DNA of 64,000 nucleotides from JAMDEO01 sp963775295 (GTDB lineage Bacteria; Actinomycetota; Thermoleophilia; RBG-16-64-13). The stretch lies in the NCBI GenBank assembly GCA_963775295.1, contig CAVZIK010000006.1, positions 2,914,001 through 2,978,000 on the forward strand, given 5' to 3'. Shown in pieces: positions 54,173-61,726 of this stretch (position 1 is the first letter of the stretch; each line of letters starts with the position of its first letter). Both the position numbers and the translations under genes were made by a program. The notes beneath the pieces are model-generated. The model was not told the origin of the DNA and ran no database searches. It was given only the letters and a program-made list of their open reading frames with translations.

Positions 54173-55638
54173 AGTGGGATATTCCCGTGCTTCTTCGGGG
54201 GACGCCCTTCCCGCTTGGAAATGCAAGCCCTCAGGGCAGCGATAAGTCGAGGGCGTGTCTCTTCAGGTTGGATGACGTCGTCCAGCAGACCGCTTTCAGC
54301 CGCACGATAGAGAAGGGCCTCTCCGCTCTCGTCCGCCTCCACCAGGCCGGGCGCCGGCTCCGCCGGCGCCAGCGTGCGCACCCTCAGATCCGCGATAGAC
54401 CAGGCGAAGGAGAAGTCTGCTCGAACCCCCTTGGAGCCCATGACCTCGTAGGCCTGGTCGTATGCCTTGCCGGTGATCAGTGTCAGCTTGGGCACTGTCG
54501 CCTCACAGTACGCGCCCAGCAACTTGGCCCCGTGACGGGCCGCTCCACAATGCTCCTCGGCGATGCCCGGCACGTAGCCGGCCGTATCGACGAAGGTGAC
54601 GATAGGGATGTTGAAGGCGTCGCAGAATCGTATGAACCTCGCGCCTTTGACTGAGGCGTCGCTGTCGAGGCGGCCTTCTCTTTGCTGGGGCTGGTTACCC
54701 ACGATCCCAACGGACCGACCCGCCAAGCGCCCAAACCCGATCACCAGGTTGTCCGCCCACGCGGGCATCAACTCGAAGAAATGTCCGCCGTCCACCACCT
54801 GCTCGACCACAGCTCGCATGTCGTACGCGCCGTCTTGCGCATTCCTAAGGAGCGCGTCCAACCCCCCATCCTTCCGATCGACGGGATCTCCAACCTCCAC
54901 GATGGGGGCGGTCTCGAGGTTGTTCTGAGGCAGATAGGCGAATAGTCGCCGGATCATCTCGAGGCACTGAGTCTCGTCGTCGGCCGCAAGGTGCGCGACA
55001 CCGCTCCTAGTGCTGTTAGCCAAGGCACCGCCCAGTTCTTCCATCGTGACCTGCTCATCCGCCGAACCGCCGGCCTCCGTGACGGAAAGGTGACTGGTGC
55101 CTTTCACCATGAGGACGAAATCGGTTAAAGCCGCCGGATAAGCCGCGCCACCCAGACAGGGGCCCATAACCGCTGAGATTTGAGGGATGAATCCGGAGGC
55201 CATCACATTATGGAGCGAGACCTCGGCGTAGCCGCCTCGAACCCCGTCTGGGTCGTCGCCACAATCGTACAGACCGATGATAGGAGCGCCGCTCATCATG
55301 GCCAGGTCGATCACCTTGACCATCTTCCGGACGGAGCTCTCGTCGCCCGGCCGCGCTGACTCCGCACCCCCGCGGGGCCGATCCTGCCTCGAATCATGGG
55401 TCCAGCCTTGCGCGAAGACATAGACCTCACGACCGTCCACCAATCCATGCCCGGCGACGACTCCGTCCACGAGCAGGTCCAACTCCACGAACGTTCCAGG
55501 GTCCAGAACCTTGAGTGCCCTTTCACGGGCAGTCAAGACGCCTCTTTGGCCGCGAGCAGCAATGTGCTCAGGCCCGCCCCTCTGCAGAGCCTGCTTTCTC
55601 CTGTCGCTGAGCCGTCCCCTTTTCTCGTCATCCAAGGC
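54169..55638 (-). CDS. Carboxyltransferase, methylmalonyl-CoA/propionyl-CoA side (transcarboxylase 12S-like)
   Basis: The roughly 489-residue protein is a crotonase-fold carboxyltransferase of the propionyl-CoA carboxylase beta/MmdA family. Typical marks are GPCLGGAAYPAALTDFVLMV, the oxyanion-hole glycines in VDTAGYVPGIAEEHCGAARHGA, and the family C-terminus KKHGNIPL. It moves CO2 between methylmalonyl-CoA and biotin. The order 12S, 5S, 1.3S matches Propionibacterium transcarboxylase (methylmalonyl-CoA + pyruvate to propionyl-CoA + oxaloacetate). ATG 55638 with GAGGTG is preferred over an in-frame start six codons earlier. Confidence 0.88.
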   Translation of the reverse strand, partial: ALDDEKRGRLSDRRKQALQRGGPEHIAARGQRGVLTARERALKVLDPGTFVELDLLVDGVVAGHGLVDGREVYVFAQGWTHDSRQDRPRGGAESARPGDESSVRKMVKVIDLAMMSGAPIIGLYDCGDDPDGVRGGYAEVSLHNVMASGFIPQISAVMGPCLGGAAYPAALTDFVLMVKGTSHLSVTEAGGSADEQVTMEELGGALANSTRSGVAHLAADDETQCLEMIRRLFAYLPQNNLETAPIVEVGDPVDRKDGGLDALLRNAQDGAYDMRAVVEQVVDGGHFFELMPAWADNLVIGFGRLAGRSVGIVGNQPQQREGRLDSDASVKGARFIRFCDAFNIPIVTFVDTAGYVPGIAEEHCGAARHGAKLLGAYCEATVPKLTLITGKAYDQAYEVMGSKGVRADFSFAWSIADLRVRTLAPAEPAPGLVEADESGEALLYRAAESGLLDDVIQPEETRPRLIAALRACISKREGRPPKKHGNIPL

Positions 55639-55684
55639 CATCTCGAAACACCTCACCGTCTAGATGATCGGTAATCGTACCGCA

Positions 55685-55909
55685 TCAGCCTCCGTATCGG
55701 TTGACGTGAGTGAAGTCCCGCACATCCCGGCGCACCCGCAGGTAATCGGCCGGGCAGGAGACACTCGGCACCCAATACGCTGCCTGGAGGGTATCCGCCA
55801 ACCGTTCCTTCTTGACGGGACGCTCCGGATCGAAGGGCACCCTCAGCGACCTTCTGCTCTTCATCAACGCCAAGATCTCCGACGTACCGTCCTCCCGGCG
55901 AGCGTCCAT
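55685..55909 (-). pseudogene. N-terminal remnant of a nitroreductase-family gene
   Basis: A 74-codon frame reads EILALMKSRRSLRVPFDPER then LADTLQAAYWVPSVS, which is like the start of nitroreductase-family proteins (RRSxRxF ... LEAAxxAPS). It then loses similarity at the point where the FMN-binding core should continue. There is no ribosome-binding site. I take it to be a truncated copy. Confidence 0.45.
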
Positions 55910-56105
55910 CGAACCGCAACCCGCCACACGTCCCCGTTGATCGACTTCAGAACGCGCAAGGAAGTTTGGCATACTCGGTGGACATTGTCGGTAGAACCCG
56001 GCCCTTTGCCCGGTCGCCCGCGCGATAGCGACTGCTATACTGTCGTCAACCATTATCCGCATTCCCCGGCAGGCGGTTTGCATCCGGGGAAGGAGGCGCG
56101 AACCC

Positions 56106-57299
56106 ATGGCTTTTCCCGAAGATGTCTTCCCCCCGGATGAATGTTGCGAGATATGCGGCATCCAACTGGACGATGAAGTCGTGATCCAAGAGTTCGCGGA
56201 CGGAAGCCTGGCCAGACTCTGTCCGGAATGCGCGGCGGGCGCCGTTTTCGACCCAGAACCGCGACATCAGCCGGGCCAGTTTCCCCACGAGGAACCCGCG
56301 GGAACAGCGGGCGCGGCCTCCGGCCCGGCTAGCGCGGGCCTCGCCGAGACCGATCCGCTCGAGATGACAAAAGAGCTTCTCGTACCGTTGACAGACCTCA
56401 TCGCCCTTCAGACCGAGATGCAGGGCGCGTTGGAACGCTTGGCCGCGTCCTTGGAACGGTTCGCAACCGGCGTGATCTCCGAATCTGTGGACAAATCCGC
56501 CGACGTTGACAGTCGGCTCAAGAGCCTCGAGAACGAATTGGAACGGACCCGTGCCAGGCTCCGCGAGGCCGAATCGCTGCTGGTCTCCGTTGGAGACATC
56601 CCGCTAGCTCCGGCGGCCGCCTCGACTACAGGGCCCGTCCCGACCCCGCCCGGCTTCGTTCCGGCCGTTCCGCTACCCAGAGACCGGGATGAAGACACCT
56701 CAACATCGGCACCGGCCCCCACGGCCACAAGTGCCGCTGACGTCCTCAGCCCAGAGGCGGATTGGCCGTTGCCCCCCGCCCCAGTCTCCGCTCCGGTGCC
56801 TCCTCCCGGGCCCGACAACGCTCCGCTACCGGCACGTGGTGAGTCCTTCCGGCTTGATGAGGTCCAATGGGCCCAGCGCTACTTCAACGAGAGCCCCTTC
56901 ACAGAGCGTATCAGGGACGTGCGCCGCAGTCTGGGTAAGCCCAAAGCGAACCTGTCCCGCATTCAGGGTGTAGAGCCTCGAGTCCTGGTGACGATCGCCT
57001 GGGACATCGTTTGGTACCAGTACCTCGTCAGCCTGCGCAAAGAGGCGCCGGCCGAAGAACGAGTGGCGCTCTTCAGGGAGGGAATGGACCTGGGCGAGTT
57101 GGCGGAGCATTTCCGGGAGAAGAACGCCTCCATCGATGACGATGGCCGGCTTGACGCGTCCGAACTAGAAGTTCATCTCTTGAGCGACCCAACGGTTCTG
57201 ATTACTGAGATGAACACAGACGAGTCGAGGGCGATCGAGGATGCAACCGAGGAGATCTGGGATCAGCACATTTCGCCCGAGTTCAAGTGGGACGCCTGA
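56106..57299 (+). CDS. Hypothetical protein: zinc-ribbon-like head, coiled coil, proline-rich linker, novel C-domain
   Basis: The 397-residue protein opens with CCEICGIQLDD and RLCPECAAG (residues 13-45), which could bind one zinc. A predicted coiled coil follows (about 85-160, SADVDSRLKSLENELERTRA), then a Pro/Ala-rich disordered linker (about 165-250). The C-terminal domain of about 150 residues is rich in W and charged residues (QWAQRYFNESPFTERIRDV, WDIVWYQYLV). I do not know the family. The domain order suggests an adaptor. GGAGG precedes the ATG. It opens a plus-strand run with the PPC and nitroreductase genes. Confidence 0.7.
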   Translation: MAFPEDVFPPDECCEICGIQLDDEVVIQEFADGSLARLCPECAAGAVFDPEPRHQPGQFPHEEPAGTAGAASGPASAGLAETDPLEMTKELLVPLTDLIALQTEMQGALERLAASLERFATGVISESVDKSADVDSRLKSLENELERTRARLREAESLLVSVGDIPLAPAAASTTGPVPTPPGFVPAVPLPRDRDEDTSTSAPAPTATSAADVLSPEADWPLPPAPVSAPVPPPGPDNAPLPARGESFRLDEVQWAQRYFNESPFTERIRDVRRSLGKPKANLSRIQGVEPRVLVTIAWDIVWYQYLVSLRKEAPAEERVALFREGMDLGELAEHFREKNASIDDDGRLDASELEVHLLSDPTVLITEMNTDESRAIEDATEEIWDQHISPEFKWDA

Positions 57300-57346
57300 C
57301 CTGCTTCGGGTGAGGCCACGCAGCGATAAGGAATAGGTGATCATAC

Positions 57347-57778
57347 ATGTACAACGTGCAGGCGAACGTCGGTCCCACCCATGTACTCAAGCCGGCGTAC
57401 GGGACCGATTTGCTCAACGAGTTGCAGGCCTTCGTCCGCGACAAGGGCATCAACCTGGCGTGGATTTCCGGGCTTGGGGCTGTGGCCCGAGCGACTCTTC
57501 GCTTCTACGATCAGACAAATAAGTCGTGGAGCGACATCCAGCTCGACAAGGAATTGGAACTCATCAGCATGGTGGGCAACGTTTCGCTGCTCAACGGCGA
57601 GCCGATCGTGCATGCGCATGTGACGCTTTCCGACGAAGATGGTCGCTGCTATGGCGGTCACCTGGCCGCGAACACCGTGGTCTTCAACATGGAGATCCTC
57701 ATGACCACACTGAACGGACCGCCAGTTACCCGGAAGCTCGACGCCGATACCGGTCTCACTCTGTGGGCGCCCGCCTGA
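57347..57778 (+). CDS. PPC (DUF296) domain protein
   Basis: This 143-residue protein is a single PPC domain, the trimeric fold found in bacterial stand-alone proteins and in plant AT-hook proteins. Typical pieces are LLNELQAFVRDKGINLAWIS, GLGAVARATLRFYD, LLNGEPIVHAHVTLSD and GGHLAANTVVFNMEILM, with the conserved histidines. Some members are annotated as DNA-binding, but the bacterial function is not established. It has a GGTGAT site and lies between the hypothetical adaptor and a nitroreductase. Confidence 0.85.
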   Translation: MYNVQANVGPTHVLKPAYGTDLLNELQAFVRDKGINLAWISGLGAVARATLRFYDQTNKSWSDIQLDKELELISMVGNVSLLNGEPIVHAHVTLSDEDGRCYGGHLAANTVVFNMEILMTTLNGPPVTRKLDADTGLTLWAPA

Positions 57779-57858
57779 TCGGAGCGGCAAGCATCGCGCC
57801 ATGATTCGCGACATCCAGGGGCATCGTTCTCGGCACCTGTCCGGAAGAGAGGAACATC

Positions 57859-58458
57859 ATGGATTTCAAGGACATCGTCCAGCAACGCTACTCATGCAGA
57901 AAGTATCAGGATAGGAAGATCGCCGACGAGACCATCCAGAACCTGCTTGAAATCATCAGCCGTTCCGTCTCCGCCCGGAACCTGCAGCCTTGGAAGATCA
58001 GGGTCGTCTCCGACCGAAAGACCCTCTCGGAACTCTTCCTCTCGACCGGCAACCAGGTGCAGGTACGCGACTGCTCGCATCTGATCGTGCTATGCGCCGA
58101 CACCGACTATGCCACCCTTCTCGAGAAGATGGACCAAACCATGCAGGCAGCAGGAACTCCCGATCAGATGCGCCTGGACCTCCTCGGCGCCACCAGGGAA
58201 CGGGTCGCCGGCCTCCATGCCGATCATCTCCTCCAGTGGTCGGAATATCAGGTGTTCATAGCTTTGGGTAATGCCGTCAACGGAGCTTACGAACTCGGCC
58301 TGGGCGCCTGCCCCATGACCAACTTCAAGAAACCGGAGTTCTCTAGCATCCTTGGCCTCCCGGCTCACCTCAGCCCAACCGTGCTCGTGTCTCTGGGATA
58401 CCCCGACGACGAGCCAAAGCCGAAATGGCGTTATCCCGTCAGTGAGATTCTCGTCTAA
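57859..58458 (+). CDS. Nitroreductase-family flavoprotein
   Basis: The 199-residue protein has the FMN-binding nitroreductase pattern: FKDIVQQRYSCRKYQDRKIA at the start, SRSVSARNLQPWKIRVV (FMN phosphate contacts) and the late GLGACPMTNFKKPEF with VLVSLGYPDDEPKPK. It likely uses NAD(P)H to reduce nitro, quinone or other conjugated substrates. It is complete, unlike the remnant at 55685. GAGAGGAA precedes the ATG. Its stop overlaps the convergent MFS gene by 4 bases. Confidence 0.9.
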   Translation: MDFKDIVQQRYSCRKYQDRKIADETIQNLLEIISRSVSARNLQPWKIRVVSDRKTLSELFLSTGNQVQVRDCSHLIVLCADTDYATLLEKMDQTMQAAGTPDQMRLDLLGATRERVAGLHADHLLQWSEYQVFIALGNAVNGAYELGLGACPMTNFKKPEFSSILGLPAHLSPTVLVSLGYPDDEPKPKWRYPVSEILV

Positions 58459-59690
58459 GCTGGGTAGTCCTTAGCTCCGTGCTCGTCCTTCGGCAGGTGT
58501 CGCGTCTCCTTGATGAGCAATGTACAAAGGAGGGCGAGTGCGGACACGGCCGCGGCCAACGCCAAGACCAGCCTGTAGGTTCCGGTGGCATCGAAGATGG
58601 CCCCCCCTAGGTAGGCCCAAAGCCCGCCTCCCCCATGGTGGACCATGGTGATGAAGCCCCCCAAGAGACCGATGTTCCCGAACCCATACATTTTCCCGAG
58701 AAGAGTGGCGGTGAGCGGGGCGGTGACCAGATAGGTAAAACCAAAACCGATGGCCAGCGCCCAGAACGACGCGGAAGTCTGAGAAGTGAGAACCAGCCCG
58801 AAGAGCACGACTCGTAGGCCGAAGGCCAGGGCGATCGGAAGCCGGTTGCCGACGAGGTCCGATGCCGGACCGGCCAGGAGAATACCGCCCAGGCTCATCA
58901 GCCCGGAGATCGCGAGCATCGAGGCGGCGGTCGACGTCGAGATACCGATATCGGTAGCCATCGGTACCAGGTGGACCGACACCAGATAGTCGCCGGATCC
59001 GCACACGAACATTGCGACCGTGAAGAGCCAGAAGGAACGCGTCCGCATAGCTTTCTTGAGCCCCAGCGAGGGCGCCTCGCCCCGACCGGCAGAGAGGCGA
59101 TCCGTCGCAGCCCCAGCCGTCGATCCAGCATCGGCTCGCCCATAGGGCGACTTTCCCATACGAACAGGATCTCCCCGGAGAACGATGGGAACGAGGATCA
59201 CGGTAACACCGAAGCAGACGGCCCCCATCCAAAGACTTGCGCCTCTCCATCCACTGTTGAGAAGCACCGATGTATATAGCGGGACGAGAAGAAACTGCCC
59301 GAGGGATATCCCCGCCATCCCCAGGCTGATTGCCGTGCCGCGCCCTTTCTCGAACCACCTGCTGAGCAGTGAACCGAAGATCGGCGCGGAGGCCCCGGCC
59401 AAGCCGACCGCGCACATTACCCCGTAAAACAATAGGAACTGCCAGTGACTATGCACCACTCCCATCAGCCCGAGTCCGCTCGAGAAAAGAGCGCCGGAGA
59501 ACAGCAGCAGCCATTTTGGGCCAAAGCGATCGTACAGCCGGCCGGTGACGACCAGCGACAACGCGTACACCACCAGGTTCAGGGAAATCGCGGCAGAAAC
59601 GTTCCCGCGGCTCCATCCGAACTCGGCGGCCAGGGGCTTGACCATCACGCCGATCATGAACTGCGCGCCCGCGTTGAAGAACATGATCAA
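58455..59690 (-). CDS. MFS transporter, OFA/monocarboxylate type
   Basis: The protein has 12 hydrophobic segments split by a Ser/Gly-rich central loop, as in oxalate/formate antiporters and monocarboxylate carriers. FFNAGAQFMIGVMVKPLAAE starts the first half, GRLYDRFGPKW is the MFS loop 2-3 motif, and ASMLAISGLMSLGGILLAGP lies in the second half. It probably carries a small organic acid. The first standard start is TTG 59690, but this cuts TM1: the upstream frame reads YAWWILVASF, as expected for the helix, without any ATG, GTG or TTG. A CTG at 59759 with AGGGGGG upstream is a candidate true start. Confidence 0.85.
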   Translation of the reverse strand: MIMFFNAGAQFMIGVMVKPLAAEFGWSRGNVSAAISLNLVVYALSLVVTGRLYDRFGPKWLLLFSGALFSSGLGLMGVVHSHWQFLLFYGVMCAVGLAGASAPIFGSLLSRWFEKGRGTAISLGMAGISLGQFLLVPLYTSVLLNSGWRGASLWMGAVCFGVTVILVPIVLRGDPVRMGKSPYGRADAGSTAGAATDRLSAGRGEAPSLGLKKAMRTRSFWLFTVAMFVCGSGDYLVSVHLVPMATDIGISTSTAASMLAISGLMSLGGILLAGPASDLVGNRLPIALAFGLRVVLFGLVLTSQTSASFWALAIGFGFTYLVTAPLTATLLGKMYGFGNIGLLGGFITMVHHGGGGLWAYLGGAIFDATGTYRLVLALAAAVSALALLCTLLIKETRHLPKDEHGAKDYPA

Positions 59691-59948
59691 GAACGACGCG
59701 ACGAGAATCCACCAAGCATAGGATATTGATCGTCTTCGACTGTCAACGCCGGTCTGCAGCAGATCCCCCCTGATTGGCTGGCAACGCGCCTTCGCGATCC
59801 CGTCAGTTCTACGCGTGTGTCACAAGAGTACACACTCGAGTAGACGAGTCCAATGACTGGTTTGCGTTCGCCGCGGCAGGACGGTATGAATCGCGGCCAT
59901 GACGGGTAGATTCCAACGAGACGTCTGGATCCGAAAGGTGCGCAATCG

Positions 59949-60332
59949 GTGGAACGGAACAGCGAAGAGGCGAAATGGAGCGGGCGCGAGCTCGTGGATG
60001 TGAACGGGGATAGTATCGGCACAATTGTCGGCCTTCGAGACATGAGGCACAATCCCGGATGGCTTCTTGTTCAGACAGGGCCGCCCGAATCGAAGAAGGT
60101 TCTGCTACCCGCGGATAGCGTTCTCGCCCTCGGCGACCGCCTGGTCGCCCCGTACCACGGGAACTACGTCAGGGGAGTTCCCGGGATCGAGAGCGAGGAG
60201 TCCTTGTCGGAGGCGGAGGAGCGTCGCTTATGCCTCCGCTACGGCCTCGAGTACGCATCCTCCGATGCCGGCACAGGCAAGGGCTGCGGGCTGTGCAGAC
60301 GCAGAAAGCGGGCCGAAAGGCCTCAAGAGTGA
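59949..60332 (+). CDS. PRC-barrel domain protein
   Basis: The 127-residue protein has a PRC-barrel pattern: GRELVDVNGDSIGTIVGL, HNPGWLLVQTG, VLLPADSV and GDRLVAPYHGNYV, followed by a short helical tail (LSEAEERRLCLRYGLEY) and a C-terminal CGLCRRRKRAE. PRC barrels act in RNA processing (RimM) or as stress and photosynthetic accessory domains; this stand-alone form has no known function. GTG at 59949 has AAGGTG eight bases upstream. The region 59691-59948 holds no other gene. Confidence 0.7.
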   Translation: MERNSEEAKWSGRELVDVNGDSIGTIVGLRDMRHNPGWLLVQTGPPESKKVLLPADSVLALGDRLVAPYHGNYVRGVPGIESEESLSEAEERRLCLRYGLEYASSDAGTGKGCGLCRRRKRAERPQE

Positions 60333-60472
60333 GTGGGAACCCTTGTTTCACCGCGGGCGAGACCGGCACGCCCACTACCACTGGATCAACGCAATCTTCC
60401 GTCCACCGCGCGAGATTCTTTCTGCGAGGCCCACTGCGGAACGACCACCCTGGGGATGGCATTAGACCTCGG

Positions 60473-61570
60473 CTACTCGCGGTAAGCGCAAACGAGCCCG
60501 CGACCCTTGAGGGCGCGGACGAAGCACCGGTTGTCCGAACGGCAGGTGGAAGGACGCAGGTCCCCCGACTCCCAGCGTTTGACCAGGTCCGGCTCACAGA
60601 TCAGAGGCCGCGACAAAGCAATGTAGTCGGCAGTCCGCTTTGCGACGAGCCCCTCTGCGGTCTCGTAGGTGCGGATCCCTCCAACGAGCATAAGGGGAAG
60701 CCCGCTATTCTGTCTGAACCGGATGGCCGCCTCCTCGTAGTAGGGAACCGGCGGTGCCAGCGGGTCGCGTGGCACGCGCATGGAGCGTTCTTCAGGTGTG
60801 GAGAGGAATGTGCCGCCGCTGAGTTCCACCGCGTCGATTCCCGCCTCTTCCAGAATGGGGACGGTTTCGAGCATTTGATCCACGGTCATGCCGCCCGGGA
60901 TGAAGTCCTCGGAGTTGATCTTGATGAGTACGGGATATCCTGGGCCGACCGCGGCCCTGACCGCCGCTATGACTTCTCTGGGCAACCTCGCCCGACCCTG
61001 CACGTCCCCGCCGTACTCGTCTGTCCTTCTGTTGAAGAACGGCGAAAGGAACTGGCTCAACAAGTATCCATGCGCGGCGTGTATCTGAACCGCGTCGAAG
61101 CCGGCCGCCTGTGCACGCGCCGCCGCGTTCGCGAAAGCGTGCACCAGGGTTTCCAGTTCGAGCTCGTTCATCCCCCGGCCTATCGTGCCGGATTCGGTCT
61201 CCAGCGGCGAAGGACCCAGGGGCGGATAGCCTTCGGACTCGGCTGCGCCGCGAATGCCCGCGTGGGCGAGTTGCAGCGCTATCTTGCCTCCGGCCTCGCG
61301 TACTGCCGAGGCCATGTTCTGCAACCCCGGGATGAACCGGTCGGAGCACACCGATAGTTGCGCCGATCCCGCCCGTCCTTCCGGGAGGACGAACGCGTGA
61401 CCGCTGATGATGAGTCCCACCCCACCCTCGGCAAGGACGCGCATTGAGTCGACAAGAACCTCGGAGGCGGAGCCGTCCGGCGCCGCCAGGCCTTCCCACG
61501 TCGCCGAGCGGACGAAACGGTTGGACAGGGTCATGCCGTTCACGACGGTGCGTTCGAACAGTGTTGGCAC
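60473..61570 (-). CDS. Old yellow enzyme-family NADH:flavin oxidoreductase
   Basis: The 365-residue FMN enzyme has the OYE TIM barrel: LSNRFVRSATWEGLA, GGKIALQLAHAGIRG, QIHAAHGYLLSQFLSPFFNR, EYGGDVQGRARLPREVI and MLVGGIRTYETAEGLV. It lacks the C-terminal Fe-S and NADH domains of 2,4-dienoyl-CoA reductase, but the CRSDNRCF segment near the end recalls that cluster region in truncated form. It reduces activated C=C bonds or oxidises related substrates. The start is GTG 61570 after AGGAGG; this site and start are tandemly duplicated just upstream (see repeat). Confidence 0.88.
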   Translation of the reverse strand: MPTLFERTVVNGMTLSNRFVRSATWEGLAAPDGSASEVLVDSMRVLAEGGVGLIISGHAFVLPEGRAGSAQLSVCSDRFIPGLQNMASAVREAGGKIALQLAHAGIRGAAESEGYPPLGPSPLETESGTIGRGMNELELETLVHAFANAAARAQAAGFDAVQIHAAHGYLLSQFLSPFFNRRTDEYGGDVQGRARLPREVIAAVRAAVGPGYPVLIKINSEDFIPGGMTVDQMLETVPILEEAGIDAVELSGGTFLSTPEERSMRVPRDPLAPPVPYYEEAAIRFRQNSGLPLMLVGGIRTYETAEGLVAKRTADYIALSRPLICEPDLVKRWESGDLRPSTCRSDNRCFVRALKGRGLVCAYRE

Positions 61571-61603
61571 GGTGTCCTCCTAGTGTTGGCACGGTGTCCT
61601 CCT
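61560..61603. repeat. 22-base tandem duplication containing the ribosome-binding site and start codon of the OYE gene
   Basis: AGTGTTGGCACGGTGTCCTCCT is present twice in a row (61560-61581, 61582-61603). On the minus strand each copy gives AGGAGGACACCGTG. Because 22 is not a multiple of three, the upstream GTG opens a different frame. Confidence 0.95.
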
Positions 61604-61726
61604 CAATGGTCTTCGATCGATGCGGTCTGGGCCGGAGGCGCCTAGCCCGGTCGTGCCGCCTGATTTTATCCCTTCAAAGGCGCAGGCCTTGAGAAAGGTC
61701 GGCGGCTCGCGACCGGAAGGTCTAGC

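Noticed and set aside
52031..55638. Sodium-pumping oxaloacetate or methylmalonyl-CoA decarboxylase
   Set aside because: The membrane beta subunit and small anchoring subunit are missing around these genes; transcarboxylase fits the set better.
60792..61592. 266-codon frame from the duplicated GTG upstream of the OYE gene
   Set aside because: Its translation shows only arginine- and glycine-rich out-of-frame sequence; the OYE frame carries all motifs. The start is kept as a finding about the duplication only.
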